Shown here: positions 33,952-43,750 of the stretch, in pieces
Layout of the letters: every line of letters starts with the position of its first letter
Position numbering within the stretch: the stretch's first letter is position 1
DNA from: Synechococcus sp. Tobar12-5m-g
Lineage (GTDB): Bacteria > Cyanobacteriota > Cyanobacteriia > PCC-6307 > Cyanobiaceae
DNA: 64,000 bases
Reading direction: 5' to 3'
Assembly: GCF_024345415.1 (NCBI RefSeq)
Contig: NZ_JAGQBB010000003.1
Span: 1-64,000, forward strand
The notes under the pieces: model-generated
What the model saw: only the letters and a program-made list of their open reading frames with translations
What the model was told of the DNA's origin: nothing
Database searches by the model: none
Made by a program: the position numbers and the translations under genes

Positions 33952-34953
33952 ATGGAGACCAGCCTGGTGCTGCAGAACCTGCTCTCCCCGCCGGTTCTGT
34001 TCTTCGCCCTGGGCGTGATCTCGGTGCTAGTGCGCTCCGACCTGGAGATCCCCGCTCCGCTTCCCAAGCTCTTCTCCCTCTATCTGCTGCTGGCAATCGG
34101 CTTCCGGGGAGGGGTGGAGCTTCAGCACAGCGGCCTCGGCTTCCAGGTGCTGAGCACGGTGCTGGCCGCCATGCTGATGTCGGTGCTGGTGCCGCTCTAC
34201 AGCTTTCTGGTGCTCAGGCGGCAGCTGGATGTCTTCAACGCGGCGGCAATCGCGGCCACCTACGGATCGATCAGCGCCGTCACCTTCATCACGGCCGAAA
34301 GCTTCCTCGATGTCACCCGGACCTCCCACGACGGCTTCATGGTGGCGGCCCTTGCCCTGATGGAGTCGCCGGCGATCATCGTGGGCTTGCTGCTGGTGAA
34401 ACTGGCCGGGGCGCAACAACGCCCGGAGGCGCAAGGCGGCCCGTCGATTCGCTGGCGCTCCCTGCTGCACGAGGCTTTCCTGAACAGTTCGGTGCTGCTG
34501 CTGATCGGCAGCCTGCTGATCGGCCTGATGGTGGCGGCCTTCAGCCCCCAGGGCCTCGAGAAGATGGAGCCCTTCACCGGCAAGCTCTTCTACGGAGCCC
34601 TCAGCTTCTTCCTGCTGGACATGGGCATCGTGGCGGCACAGCGCCTCAGCGATCTGCGCCGGGCGGGGGCGTTCCTGATCGGCTTTGCGGTGCTCATGCC
34701 CCTGTTCAATGCCGCGGTTGGGCTCGGCCTCTCCCTGCTGCTGGGCTTGCCCCAGGGGGATGCTTTGCTGTTCATGGTGCTCTGCGCCAGCGCCTCCTAC
34801 ATCGCCGTTCCGGCCGCGATGCGGATGACGGTGCCGGAGGCCAACCCCAGCCTCTACATCTCCACGGCCCTGGGGGTCACCTTCCCCTTCAACATCATCG
34901 TGGGGATCCCCCTGTACATGGCCATGCTTCAACTCGTCATCCCAGCCGGCTGA
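33952..34953 (+). CDS. sbtA: Sodium-dependent bicarbonate transporter SbtA
   Basis: 333 residues, about ten helices in two inverted repeats: LPKLFSLYLLLAIGFRGGVE, AAIAATYGSISAVTFITAES and LLFMVLCASASYIAVPAAMR. SbtA imports HCO3- with Na+ in the inner membrane for the CO2-concentrating mechanism. It lies 6 nt before sbtB, as in other cyanobacteria. The length is on the short side compared with the freshwater beta-cyanobacterial form. Confidence 0.93.
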   Translation: METSLVLQNLLSPPVLFFALGVISVLVRSDLEIPAPLPKLFSLYLLLAIGFRGGVELQHSGLGFQVLSTVLAAMLMSVLVPLYSFLVLRRQLDVFNAAAIAATYGSISAVTFITAESFLDVTRTSHDGFMVAALALMESPAIIVGLLLVKLAGAQQRPEAQGGPSIRWRSLLHEAFLNSSVLLLIGSLLIGLMVAAFSPQGLEKMEPFTGKLFYGALSFFLLDMGIVAAQRLSDLRRAGAFLIGFAVLMPLFNAAVGLGLSLLLGLPQGDALLFMVLCASASYIAVPAAMRMTVPEANPSLYISTALGVTFPFNIIVGIPLYMAMLQLVIPAG

Positions 34954-34959
34954 GAACCC

Positions 34960-35241
34960 ATGCAACGCCTTGATCTGATCATCAGCGAGCGGGAATTGGA
35001 GCGGGTGCTGCCCCTGATCGACGCCGCCCAGGCACCCGGCTACACGGTGATGCGCCATGTCACCGGCCGTGGGCCCCACGGGATGGTGTCGGAGTCGATG
35101 GAGTTCAGCGGCTTCGGCGCCAACGCCCATGTAATCGTGTTCTGCGAGCAACCTGTGCTCGAAGCGCTGCGGCTGGGGCTCAAACCCATCCTGGAGTACT
35201 ACGGCGGTGTCGGGTTCGTCTCGGCGGCCGAACCGTTCTGA
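34960..35241 (+). CDS. sbtB: PII-like regulator SbtB
   Basis: 93 residues with a ferredoxin-like PII fold. The T-loop region is GYTVMRHVTGRGPHGMVSES, followed by ANAHVIVFCEQPVLEALRLG. SbtB binds cAMP and other adenine nucleotides and gates SbtA. The protein ends VSAAEPF without the CGPxGC redox (R-loop) extension of Synechocystis SbtB, so redox control through that disulfide is not expected here. It is co-transcribed with sbtA. Confidence 0.92.
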   Translation: MQRLDLIISERELERVLPLIDAAQAPGYTVMRHVTGRGPHGMVSESMEFSGFGANAHVIVFCEQPVLEALRLGLKPILEYYGGVGFVSAAEPF

Positions 35242-35316
35242 GCTTTGCTCCGCACAGCCTGCTGAACAGCAACAAAGTCTCTACTGGGTCAGTCTCACTC
35301 CAGCCCCCTGTTTCTG

Positions 35317-35958
35317 ATGGCCAGCGATCCTGCCCTCGCCGCCTTCGGCTCCAGCTTCACCGCCATTACCCTTGCGGAGCTGGGCGATAAAACCTTCTTC
35401 GTGGCCATGATCCTGGCGGCCCGTCACCGCGGACGTTGGGTGTTCCTGGGGGCGTTCGGCGCCCTGGCCGCCGTCACGCTGCTCTCGCTCGCCATGGGCT
35501 ATGGCCTGCGGGAGCTGTTGCCGGCGGCCGTGGTGCCCTGGCTGGCGGCGCTGTTGTTCGGTGGCTTCGGCATCAAGCTGCTGCTCGATGCCCAGGCCAT
35601 GTCGGCTGGGGCCGCCGAGCAGGAAGCCCGCCAGGCCGAGGATCTGGTCAACAGGGCCGAAGATCGCCAGATCTTGCTGGGCCCCTTGGCGGTGATCAGG
35701 GAGAGCTTCGTGCTGGTGTTCCTGGCCGAACTGGGCGATCGCACCCAGTTCGCCACCATCGCCCTGGCCACGGCGCCGGCGTTCACCTTCGCCGGGCTGC
35801 TGGCCGGCACCCTGGCCGGTCACGCCATTGTAACCGGCCTGGCCGTGGGCACCGGCAAGTGGATCGGCCAGCGGATCCAGGAGCGGGTCCTGTTCCGGCT
35901 GAGTGGGGCCCTCTTTCTCCTCTTCGCCCTCTTCGCCCTCAAACAGGCCCTGGCCTGA
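35317..35958 (+). CDS. GDT1/UPF0016-family manganese exporter (Mnx-like)
   Basis: 213 residues. The two family motifs are LAELGDKTFFVAMILAARHR near residue 18 and FLAELGDRTQFATIALATAP near residue 133 (ExGD[KR]T), in two three-helix repeats separated by an acidic linker. Cyanobacterial members export Mn2+ from the cytoplasm to protect against Mn overload. It is followed by a CDF metal exporter, so a small metal-homeostasis pair is likely. Confidence 0.85.
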   Translation: MASDPALAAFGSSFTAITLAELGDKTFFVAMILAARHRGRWVFLGAFGALAAVTLLSLAMGYGLRELLPAAVVPWLAALLFGGFGIKLLLDAQAMSAGAAEQEARQAEDLVNRAEDRQILLGPLAVIRESFVLVFLAELGDRTQFATIALATAPAFTFAGLLAGTLAGHAIVTGLAVGTGKWIGQRIQERVLFRLSGALFLLFALFALKQALA

Positions 35959-35973
35959 CCCACCGAGCACCCC

Positions 35974-36933
35974 ATGGCCCACAACCACTCCAGCCAGGAA
36001 CCGCCCCATCCGGCGGTGCGGATCCAGCGTCGCCCGCACCGCCAGCAGCACGAGCACCGTCCCGGATCGGCGGCGGCCTTCCGCTGGAGCGTGCTGCTCA
36101 ACAGCGCCCTCTCGGGTCTGCAGCTGGTGGTCGGCTTCAGCTTCGGCTCCCTCGCCCTGATCGGCGATGCCGTGCACAACCTCGGCGATGTGGCGGGGCT
36201 GCTGCTGGGCTGGGGGGCGGAGCGGCTGAGCACGAGGCCCGCCAGCCCCCGCTTCACCTACGGCCTGGGCCGCAGCACCCAGCTGGCCTCCCTGGTCAAT
36301 GCGGTGCTGATCCTGATGGCCGCGGCGGTGGTGGTGGTGGAGGGTCTTCAGCGGTTGTTCGATCCCGTTGAGGTGGTCAGTGGCCCGGTGGCCTGGGCGG
36401 CGGCGGCCGGGATCGTGGTGAACCTGCTCTCGGCGCGGCTGTTCGGCGACGACCACAGCCATGATCTGAATCGGCGCGCGGCGGTGGTTCACCTGCTCAC
36501 CGATGCGGCTGTCTCGGCGGCGGTGATGCTCAGTGCCGTGCTGGTGGGGCTGACTGGCTGGTCGGTGCTGGATGCGGCCACGGCAATCGCCGTGGGTCTG
36601 GCGGTGGCCTGGAGCGGCTGGACCCTGCTGCGGGAAGCATTGAGCGTGGCCCTCGACGGGGTTCCCCCGGGCATCGAGCTGCCGGCGGTGCGGCGCGCTC
36701 TGCTGGAGATCCCAGGGGTGCAGGGGGTTCACCACCTCCACGTCTGGGGGATGAGCACCTCCCAGAACGCCCTCACCGCCCACGTGCAACGGGATGCCGG
36801 CCTGATCGATGACATGGAGCTCCTGCACCAGGCCAAACAGCGACTGGCCGCCCTGGGCATCGCCCACAGCACCCTGCAGCTCGAACCGTTCGAAGCGATG
36901 GCCGCCGATCAGGCCGATCAGCCAGGGGTGTAG
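35974..36933 (+). CDS. Cation diffusion facilitator (zinc/cobalt exporter)
   Basis: 319 residues. A His-rich N-terminus (MAHNHSSQEPPH) is followed by six helices with metal-site residues in LALIGDAVHNLGDVAGLLLG and HLLTDAAVSAAVM (HxxxD pairs). The cytoplasmic C-terminal ferredoxin-like domain contains GVHHLHVWGMSTSQNALTAH. It exports Zn2+ or related divalent ions in exchange for protons. It starts 16 nt after the Mn exporter. Confidence 0.9.
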   Translation: MAHNHSSQEPPHPAVRIQRRPHRQQHEHRPGSAAAFRWSVLLNSALSGLQLVVGFSFGSLALIGDAVHNLGDVAGLLLGWGAERLSTRPASPRFTYGLGRSTQLASLVNAVLILMAAAVVVVEGLQRLFDPVEVVSGPVAWAAAAGIVVNLLSARLFGDDHSHDLNRRAAVVHLLTDAAVSAAVMLSAVLVGLTGWSVLDAATAIAVGLAVAWSGWTLLREALSVALDGVPPGIELPAVRRALLEIPGVQGVHHLHVWGMSTSQNALTAHVQRDAGLIDDMELLHQAKQRLAALGIAHSTLQLEPFEAMAADQADQPGV

Positions 36934-37358
36934 TGCGCGCAGCGCTCGCAGGGGCCCTCCGGCAGCACGGCGCAACGCAGCAGGGGAGTGCGGGCGTTGA
37001 ACCGGCAACTGGGATCGCCGATCACCCAGTGCTGGTTCCACCAGCGGGCATCCACCGGCTGGCGCTGCATCTTCACCTGCAGGGCCACGGAGGCCAGCTG
37101 GTAGCGCCCGTTGCAGAGCCGGTAGCGGTGGTGGCGCTGCAACACCAGAAAGCTGCGTTTCCCCACCTGAAACCACAGCCCCGGCTGGGGCACGGCGCCC
37201 AGGTCAGGCAGCTCCAGGTGCTCCAGCAGCCGGTCGCTGCCGGCCTGGCGCAATTCGACGCGCAGGGGGCTCAGGGGTTCACCTCGCCAGGCAGGTCCGC
37301 ATTCCGCCGGGAGAAGCCCCAGAGGAAGAGGGCTCCCACCAGCAGCAGCAGCACCCAC
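36918..37358 (-). CDS. Conserved cyanobacterial protein with a C-terminal Cys cluster (DUF6464-like)
   Basis: Up to 146 residues; the start is uncertain because the first 30 codons overlap terC, and TTG near MRQAGSDRLLEHLEL may be the real one. Conserved core: GLWFQVGKRSFLVLQRHHRY, then PSCRFNARTPLLRCAVLPEG and PCERCAHY. Four Cys suggest a small metal-binding or redox knuckle. It resembles short cyanobacterial proteins of unknown role. Its stop overlaps the end of the CDF gene on the other strand. Confidence 0.55.
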   Translation of the reverse strand: MGAAAAGGSPLPLGLLPAECGPAWRGEPLSPLRVELRQAGSDRLLEHLELPDLGAVPQPGLWFQVGKRSFLVLQRHHRYRLCNGRYQLASVALQVKMQRQPVDARWWNQHWVIGDPSCRFNARTPLLRCAVLPEGPCERCAHYTPG

Positions 37359-38008
37359 TCCGGCAGGACGATCTGGGGCAGTGCCAGCCGCAGCAGCAGG
37401 CGAAGGCCCACCAGGCCCACCGCCAGGTAGCCGGCCTTCTCCAGGTGCCGGTAGAGGGCCAGCCAGCGGATGAACAGCTCGGCCGTGAGCCGCAGGGCGA
37501 TCACCCCGATCAACCCGCCCAGCATCACCAGCCAGAGGCGATCGGTGACGGCCACGGCGGCGGCCACGCTGTCCAGGGAGAAGGCCAGATCAGTGACGGC
37601 AAGGGTGAGCACCACGCCCCTGAGCCCAACCGGACTGCCGTGGGCCGTGGCCTCCCCAGCCACGGCCGTTCCCTGCTCGTCCTGGCCGGATCCCAGCAGA
37701 TTGGTGCCGGCAAGCCAGAGCAGATAGCCTGCCGCCGCCAGCTGCAAGGGCCAGAAATTCAGCACCCAGCGGGCCGCCACAATCAGCCCCATGCGGAAGG
37801 CCAGGGCCAGCAGCAAGCCCAGGTTCAGGGCCTGGCGCTGACGGGTGGGGTCCTGCAGCCGCCGGGCGATTGCCGCCAGGGCAATGGCGTTATCTGCGGA
37901 GAGCACGGCCTCCAGGGCCACCAGCAGAGGCAGGAGCAGCAGCAGTTCGCTCCACTGATCCGCCCCTTGCAACAGCGGTGTCAGGGATTCGATCGACTCC
38001 GCTTCCAT
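37271..38008 (-). CDS. TerC-family integral membrane protein
   Basis: 245 residues from ATG 38,008. Metal-site helices: ALEAVLSADNAIALAAIARR and LTLAVTDLAFSLDSVAAAVA, the paired Asp-containing motifs of TerC. The family exports Mn2+/Ca2+ or aids thylakoid protein insertion in photosynthetic organisms. It is near two other metal exporters but on the opposite strand. Confidence 0.88.
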   Translation of the reverse strand: MEAESIESLTPLLQGADQWSELLLLLPLLVALEAVLSADNAIALAAIARRLQDPTRQRQALNLGLLLALAFRMGLIVAARWVLNFWPLQLAAAGYLLWLAGTNLLGSGQDEQGTAVAGEATAHGSPVGLRGVVLTLAVTDLAFSLDSVAAAVAVTDRLWLVMLGGLIGVIALRLTAELFIRWLALYRHLEKAGYLAVGLVGLRLLLRLALPQIVLPEWVLLLLVGALFLWGFSRRNADLPGEVNP

Positions 38009-38069
38009 GGGCGTGCAGCGGTACGCGTAACGCCCCACTGTAGAAAATGCCCAGTACCGGCCCGGCCCG

Positions 38070-38786
38070 ATGCAGTTGCAGTCCCACCTGGTCCATGCCG
38101 AAGCGGACTGCCGGGTGGTGCTGGTGGGCGCCTGGCAGCAGGGAATCTGCCTCGGCAGTGCCCTTGGGGAGGGAAGCAGCGCCGAAGAGGCCGAGGACCG
38201 GGCGATCGAGCGCCTGCGCCGACGGCTGCTGCCCACCAGCGCGGTCCCCGTCCGGCTTCCTCCGGCCGAGCCGATCGAGCACCCGCCGCAGCCGAGCCCC
38301 CCCGGACCGGATCCAGCCGAGGCTTCCCCCGTTCCCGAGGCAGCGGCGCCCAGCCCCGAGCTTGCCAGCCCCGAACCCCCGGCCGACCCGGAGGATTGGA
38401 GCGATGAGCTCGCCGAGGTGGAGCTCGAGTTGAGGCGGCTCCACTGGGGGCGTGAGCAGGAGGCGATCTATCTGGAGAGGGTGTTCGGCCATCCCAGCCG
38501 CAGCCGGCTGGTGCGCTACCCCGATCTGATCAGCTACCGCAAGGCCCTGCGCCAACTGGAGCCGGGCAGCGATCCCGCCCTGGCGCCGCCGCCGCTGCGC
38601 CGGCACGAGCTGATCACCCAGTGCGAACAGTTGCTGGACCAGCTGCACTGGGGAGCGGCCCAGGGGCGGGAGTTCCTGGAGCGGCACTTCGCGCTGTCCA
38701 GCCGCCAGCTGCTCAGCGACGAGCAATTGCTGCACTTCAACATGCTGCTGGAGGGTGTGCTGATCGGCGAACACCCGGTCGGCTGA
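38070..38786 (+). CDS. Conserved cyanobacterial protein with two LHWG repeats
   Basis: 238 residues. N-terminal domain to about 60, then a Pro/Ala/Glu-rich linker (about 65-110), then two similar modules: LELRRLHWGREQEAIYLERV with FGHPSRSRLV, and CEQLLDQLHWGAAQGREFLE with FALSSRQLLSD. The repeat pattern (LxWxxxQxxxFLExxF...SRxxL) is seen in cyanobacterial proteins of unknown function. No catalytic residues are visible. It is divergent from terC. Confidence 0.65.
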   Translation: MQLQSHLVHAEADCRVVLVGAWQQGICLGSALGEGSSAEEAEDRAIERLRRRLLPTSAVPVRLPPAEPIEHPPQPSPPGPDPAEASPVPEAAAPSPELASPEPPADPEDWSDELAEVELELRRLHWGREQEAIYLERVFGHPSRSRLVRYPDLISYRKALRQLEPGSDPALAPPPLRRHELITQCEQLLDQLHWGAAQGREFLERHFALSSRQLLSDEQLLHFNMLLEGVLIGEHPVG

Positions 38787-38793
38787 AGCGGGT

Positions 38794-39612
38794 TCAACGC
38801 CGCTGGCGGCATTCGCTCGCCAGCAGGGCGATGGCCAGCTCCAGGCGGTGCTGGTTGGCGTAGGCCTCCGTCTCCAAGGCGCGCTCCAGGGCGGACGCCC
38901 GGGCATAGACGGGGTCGCCCAGGTGGCGCTGGCCCTGGGCATCGAGCTGGGTGGAGAGCCCGAGCAGCTTCGGCTGGGCGGCCAGGCCGCCGCGCAGGCA
39001 ACTCTGGGCCACGTGGATGGCCTCGTGGTTGAGCACCCGGGCGAACTCGGCGCTGCCGTTGCTGACCACGGCGGGTTGAATCCGAATCGTGCGCGCCGCC
39101 GGGTCCCATTCGGCCGCGGCCCCCCGCTTGATCGGTGGCCCCAGCACGACGAGCACGCCCACCCGCTCCAGGGCGGGGATCAAGGAGGCGATCGCCTGCC
39201 GCTCCAGGGCGAAAACGGGTGGGTTGAGCAGGCGGTCCTTGATCTGGGCGACCGTGAGCAACGGGTCATCGGCGCGGCGCTTGTAGAGGTAGCGAACGCC
39301 GCCGCCGGGGAGCGGAATGGCCCGGGGCCGCCAGCCCTGATCGGCGAGCTTGAGCTGGCCCAGCAGGCCCGACAGGTCGGTGGAAGCCACCACCACGTCG
39401 CCGGATCTGGGGGGAGCCGGTCGCCTGGCCAGCCACAGCTCCGAGAGCTGAAGCGATCCATTCTCAAGGGCCGCCAGGGTGGCGCCGGACCCTGCAGACG
39501 CAACGGGTGCCGGCAAAAAAGAAGCCCAGGCCGCGACACCAGCCAGGCCAGCGCCGACCAGCAGGGCCGTCAGGTGGCGCAAGCGGGAGCAGCGAAAAGT
39601 GGAGCAGCGCAA
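38794..39612 (-). CDS. Secreted HExxH-type putative zinc metalloprotease
   Basis: 272 residues. An N-terminal hydrophobic segment ([20 protein letters not shown]) suggests export. Near residue 194 is [17 protein letters not shown], an HEAIH (HExxH) zinc-binding and catalytic motif. A second conserved block, [15 protein letters not shown], has a Glu that could be the third ligand. The rest matches no family I know. The protease role is inferred from the motif. Confidence 0.6.
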   Translation of the reverse strand: MRCSTFRCSRLRHLTALLVGAGLAGVAAWASFLPAPVASAGSGATLAALENGSLQLSELWLARRPAPPRSGDVVVASTDLSGLLGQLKLADQGWRPRAIPLPGGGVRYLYKRRADDPLLTVAQIKDRLLNPPVFALERQAIASLIPALERVGVLVVLGPPIKRGAAAEWDPAARTIRIQPAVVSNGSAEFARVLNHEAIHVAQSCLRGGLAAQPKLLGLSTQLDAQGQRHLGDPVYARASALERALETEAYANQHRLELAIALLASECRQRR

Positions 39613-39700
39613 GCGGTCCAGGGAGGCCGGAGGCGGGTTCGGTCGGTCTCATGCTGACGCGGAGCTGGCAGGATCGAAGCCCTCCGCCCAACGCTCCCCG

Positions 39701-42700
39701 ATGCCCCTCACCGCCCTGGTGCGCCAGCTCGAGCAGGTGCCCCTCACCGGCGAGGTGCTCGAACGGAGCCGCAGGCCGCAGCGGCTGCGCCTGAGCGGCG
39801 CCGGCCGAGCGGGACGGGCCCTGATCGCCAGCGCCCTGGCCAGGCTGGCCGAGGCGCCCCTGCTGGTGGTGGTGCCCACCCTGGAGGAGGCGGGACGGTG
39901 GAGCGCCCTGCTGGAGCTGATGGGCTGGCCAACGGCTGCCCTCTACCCCACCAGCGAAGGCTCGCCCTACGAGGCGTTCGATCCCACCAGCGAAATCACC
40001 TGGGGCCAGCTGCAGGTGCTCAGCGAGCTGGTGGAAGGGGGCCAGTGGCGCGGCGCCGGTAGTTGGCGTGGAGCCGTGGTTGCCACCGAGCGGGCCCTGC
40101 AGCCCCACCTGCCGCCGCCCGCCGCCCTGGCCGCCCAGTGCCTGAGTCTGCGCAAGGGCCAGGTGGTGGACCTCGAGGAGCTGGCCGCCACGCTGACTCG
40201 GCTGGGCTACGAGCGGGTGCCGACGATCGAGCAGGAGGGCAGCTGGAGCCGCCGCGGCGACATCGTCGATCTGTATCCGGTGAGCGCCGAGCTGCCGGTG
40301 CGGCTGGAGTTCTTCGGCGACACCCTCGAGAAGCTGCGGGAGTTCGACCCCGCCAGCCAGCGTTCGCTGGATCCGATCGAGGCGGTGCGGCTCACCCCCA
40401 CCGGCTACGGGCCGCTGGTGGCCGAGGCCCTGCGGGAAACCATGCCGGATGGGCTCGAAGGCCTGCTCTGCCCCGAAGCCCTCAATCAGCTGCTGGAGGG
40501 CGGCACGCCCGAGGGCATGCGGCGCCTGATGGGCCTGGCCTGGGAGCGGCCCGCCTCGCTGCTGGATTATCTGCCGCCCCACACCCTGATCGCCATCGAT
40601 GAGCGGCGCCAGGTCCTGGCCCACGGCCAGCAGTGGTTCGAGCACGCTGAAGCGCACCACGCCGATGGGAAGGTGCTGCCCGCCCTGCACCGGCCGATCG
40701 CCGAGGCCCTGCAGGCCGCTGAAGCCTTCGCCGGCTTCGATCTGGCCGAGCTGCACGAAACCGACCGGCATCCGAACAGCTTCGATCTGGCCAGCCGGGC
40801 CGTTGCGGCCCATCCCAACCAGTTCGGCCGCCTGGCGGCCCTGGTGAAGGGGTATCAGCAGGAGAAAGCGCGGGTGTGGCTGGTGTCGGCCCAGCCGAGC
40901 CGGGCGGTGGCGCTGCTGGAGGAGCACGACTGCATCTGCCGCTTCGTGCCCAACCCCCACGATTTCCCGGCGATCGAGCGGCTGATCGGCCAGCACACGC
41001 CGGTGGCGCTCAAGTTCAAGGGAACCGCCGAGCTGGAGGGGCTGCAGCTGCCGGCCTGGAAGCTGGTGCTCCTGACGGACCGGGAGTTCTTCGGCCAGCA
41101 CAGCCTGGCCGCCAGCGGCTACGTGCGGCGGCGGCGCAAGGCGGCCAGCCGCACGGTGGATCCCGGCAAGATGCAGCCCGGCGATTTCGTGGTGCACCGC
41201 AACCACGGCATCGGCCGTTTCCTGAAGCTGGAGAAGCTGGCAATCAGCGGCGAATCCCGCGACTACCTGGTGGTGCAGTACGCCGACGGCACCCTGCGGG
41301 TGGCGGCCGACCAGCTGGGCAGCCTCGGCCGCTACCGGGCCAGCACCGACAGCCCGCCCGAGCTCAACCGCATGGGCGGCGTGGCCTGGAGCAAGGCCAA
41401 GGAGCGGGCCCGCAAGGCGGTGCGCAAGGTGGCGCTCGATCTGGTCAAGCTCTATGCCGAGCGGCACCAGTCGCCGGGCTTCCCCTTTCCCCCCGATGGT
41501 CCCTGGCAGCTGGAGCTGGAGGATTCCTTTCCCTACGAGCCCACGCCGGATCAGCTGAAGGCGATCACCGAGGTGAAACGCGACATGGAAAAGGCCCAGC
41601 CGATGGACCGTTTGGTGTGTGGGGATGTGGGCTTCGGCAAGACGGAAGTGGCGATCCGGGCGATCTTCAAGGCGGTGACGGCCGGCAAGCAGTGCGCCCT
41701 GCTGGCCCCCACCACGGTGCTGGCCCAGCAGCACTGGCGCACGCTGAGCGAACGCTTCGCCCCCTATCCGCTCAAGGTGGCCCTGCTCAACCGCTTCCGC
41801 ACCACCGCCGAGCGCAGGACGATCCTCGATGGCCTGGAGGCGGGGAAGGTGGATGTGGTGGTGGGCACCCACCAGCTGCTCTCCAAGGGCACGAGCTTTC
41901 AGCAGCTGGGGTTGCTGGTGGTGGACGAAGAACAGCGTTTTGGCGTGAACCAGAAGGAGAAGATCAAGGCGCTCCGAAAAGACGTGGACGTGCTGACGCT
42001 CTCCGCCACGCCGATCCCGCGCACCCTTTACATGAGCCTCTCGGGGGTGAGGGAGATGAGCTTGATCACCACGCCGCCGCCGCTGCGCCGCCCGATCAAA
42101 ACGCACCTGGCCGCCCGCGATGAGGAGGCGGTGCGCAGCGCCATCCGCCAGGAACTCGACCGCGGCGGCCAGGTGTTCTACGTGGTGCCCCGCGTTGAGG
42201 GAATTGAGGAGGTGGCGGGTCAGCTGCGCGAGATGGTGCCAGGCCTGAAGCTGCTGGTGGCCCACGGCCAGATGGCCGAAGGGGAGCTGGAGAGCGCCAT
42301 GGTGGCCTTCAACGCCGGTGAGGCCGATGTGATGCTCTGCACCACGATCATCGAATCGGGCCTGGACATCCCCCGGGTGAACACGATCCTGGTGGAGGAC
42401 GCCCACAAGTTCGGTCTCGCCCAGCTCTATCAGCTGCGGGGAAGGGTGGGCCGCAGTGGCGTCCAGGCCCACGCCTGGTTGTTCTATCCGGGCGATGCCT
42501 CCCTGAGCGAGGCGGCGCGGCAGCGACTGCGGGCCATCCAGGAGTTCGCCCAGCTGGGGTCCGGGTACCAGCTGGCCATGCGCGACATGGAGATCCGGGG
42601 CGTGGGCAACCTGCTGGGGGTGGAGCAGAGCGGCCAGCTAGAGACGATCGGCTTCGATTTTTACATGGAGATGCTGCAGCAGTGCCTGGCGGAGATCCAG

Positions 42701-43255
42701 GGCCAGGACATCCCGGCCGTGGAGGACACCCAGATCGATCTGCCGGTGACCGCCTTCATCCCGGCCGACTGGATCACCGAAGCCGACGAGAAGCTGGCCG
42801 CCTACCGGGCCGCCGCCGATTGCGGCAGCCGGGATGCCCTGTTGGAGCTGGCCGCCGGCTGGATTGACCGCTACGGCACCCTGCCGGCACCGGTGGCGAG
42901 CCTGCTGCAGCTGATGGAACTGAAGCTGCTGGCCAAACGCTGCGGATTTTCGCGCATCAAGCCGGAGAAGCCGAACATTGTGCTGGAAACGCCGATGGAG
43001 GAGCCCGCCTTCCGGCTGCTGCGCCAGGGCCTGCCCCAGCACCTGCACGGCCGGCTGGTGTATCAGGGCGGCTCCGGCAGTACGGCCAAGGTGCTGGCCA
43101 GGGGGTTGAGCGTCCTGCCGGCGGAGAAGCAGCTCGAGCAACTGAAGGAATGGCTGGGGGCAATGGCCGAGCAGATCCCCGGCGCCGATGGGTTCAACGA
43201 AGCCCAGCGGGTGGAGCAGCAGAAGGCAAGGAATGCCGCGGTGCTGGTGGTGTGA
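39701..43255 (+). CDS. mfd: Transcription-repair coupling factor Mfd
   Basis: 1,184 residues from ATG 39,701. UvrB-homology N-terminus ([20 protein letters not shown]), RNA-polymerase interaction domain ([20 protein letters not shown]), and translocase motif [21 protein letters not shown], motif [12 protein letters not shown], motif [19 protein letters not shown] and motif [18 protein letters not shown]. The C-terminal D7 domain is present. It removes stalled RNA polymerase and recruits UvrA. Long open frames on the other strand are composition shadows. Confidence 0.96.
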   Translation: MPLTALVRQLEQVPLTGEVLERSRRPQRLRLSGAGRAGRALIASALARLAEAPLLVVVPTLEEAGRWSALLELMGWPTAALYPTSEGSPYEAFDPTSEITWGQLQVLSELVEGGQWRGAGSWRGAVVATERALQPHLPPPAALAAQCLSLRKGQVVDLEELAATLTRLGYERVPTIEQEGSWSRRGDIVDLYPVSAELPVRLEFFGDTLEKLREFDPASQRSLDPIEAVRLTPTGYGPLVAEALRETMPDGLEGLLCPEALNQLLEGGTPEGMRRLMGLAWERPASLLDYLPPHTLIAIDERRQVLAHGQQWFEHAEAHHADGKVLPALHRPIAEALQAAEAFAGFDLAELHETDRHPNSFDLASRAVAAHPNQFGRLAALVKGYQQEKARVWLVSAQPSRAVALLEEHDCICRFVPNPHDFPAIERLIGQHTPVALKFKGTAELEGLQLPAWKLVLLTDREFFGQHSLAASGYVRRRRKAASRTVDPGKMQPGDFVVHRNHGIGRFLKLEKLAISGESRDYLVVQYADGTLRVAADQLGSLGRYRASTDSPPELNRMGGVAWSKAKERARKAVRKVALDLVKLYAERHQSPGFPFPPDGPWQLELEDSFPYEPTPDQLKAITEVKRDMEKAQPMDRLVCGDVGFGKTEVAIRAIFKAVTAGKQCALLAPTTVLAQQHWRTLSERFAPYPLKVALLNRFRTTAERRTILDGLEAGKVDVVVGTHQLLSKGTSFQQLGLLVVDEEQRFGVNQKEKIKALRKDVDVLTLSATPIPRTLYMSLSGVREMSLITTPPPLRRPIKTHLAARDEEAVRSAIRQELDRGGQVFYVVPRVEGIEEVAGQLREMVPGLKLLVAHGQMAEGELESAMVAFNAGEADVMLCTTIIESGLDIPRVNTILVEDAHKFGLAQLYQLRGRVGRSGVQAHAWLFYPGDASLSEAARQRLRAIQEFAQLGSGYQLAMRDMEIRGVGNLLGVEQSGQLETIGFDFYMEMLQQCLAEIQGQDIPAVEDTQIDLPVTAFIPADWITEADEKLAAYRAAADCGSRDALLELAAGWIDRYGTLPAPVASLLQLMELKLLAKRCGFSRIKPEKPNIVLETPMEEPAFRLLRQGLPQHLHGRLVYQGGSGSTAKVLARGLSVLPAEKQLEQLKEWLGAMAEQIPGADGFNEAQRVEQQKARNAAVLVV

Positions 43256-43322
43256 GGGGAGAGCACCAGCGAATAGAACCCACGATGCCCAGGGTCCTTG
43301 TCTGAATACCCCATGGCCCTGA

Positions 43323-43638
43323 TCACTCACACTGCCCTGGTTCCTGCATCCCAGGATCCAGGGCTGCTGAGATCCGCTGCAGCACATCCGCCAGCTGATC
43401 TGGCGTGATGCGTCCAAGGGGGCCTTCCAGGTTGATGGCATCCACGGTGGTGGGATGCCAGGCCATCGCGTAGGCGCGTTGCTGGAGCCCATTGGCCGGG
43501 CTCGGATCTAACGCCACCCCCTAGAAGATGGCCATTCAGCCTGGGATCACGACTCAGGGGAACCACAACCCGGTGACCAAGGTGCTGCTGAAGGTTCTGC
43601 TTTTTCAGGTCGATCGCCAGACCATCTGGATACAGGAT
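43323..43638 (-). pseudogene. MazF/PemK-like toxin remnant, frameshifted
   Basis: Two frames join at a run of five G. The upstream frame reads DLKKQNLQQHLGHRVVVPLS then RDPRLNGHL; the downstream frame reads VALDPSPANGLQQRAYAMAW, TVDAINLEGPLGRITPDQLA, DVLQRISAALD. The order (VVPLxxxxR, then NGLxxxSxA, then a D..xL..xGRLxxxxLxxV helix) is that of MazF/PemK endoribonuclease toxins. No intact N-terminus or antitoxin was found. The family match is tentative. Confidence 0.4.
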
Positions 43639-43750
43639 TCAGACCCTTCAAGGCAGCAGGTTCGCAACGGTTCACCAAAGAACAGTTCGACCTGATGCGT
43701 AATCAGATGGGCTTTTATTCGGCCCATCTCTCCATCATTCCCCCAGTCCG

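Noticed and set aside
35281-37176. 631-residue minus-strand open frame
   Set aside because: Antisense to the Mn and Zn exporter genes, both with clear family motifs.
39464-42472. 1,002-residue open frame on the minus strand
   Set aside because: Entirely antisense to mfd, low-complexity (His/Gln/Gly-rich), with no domain; a shadow of high-GC coding sequence.
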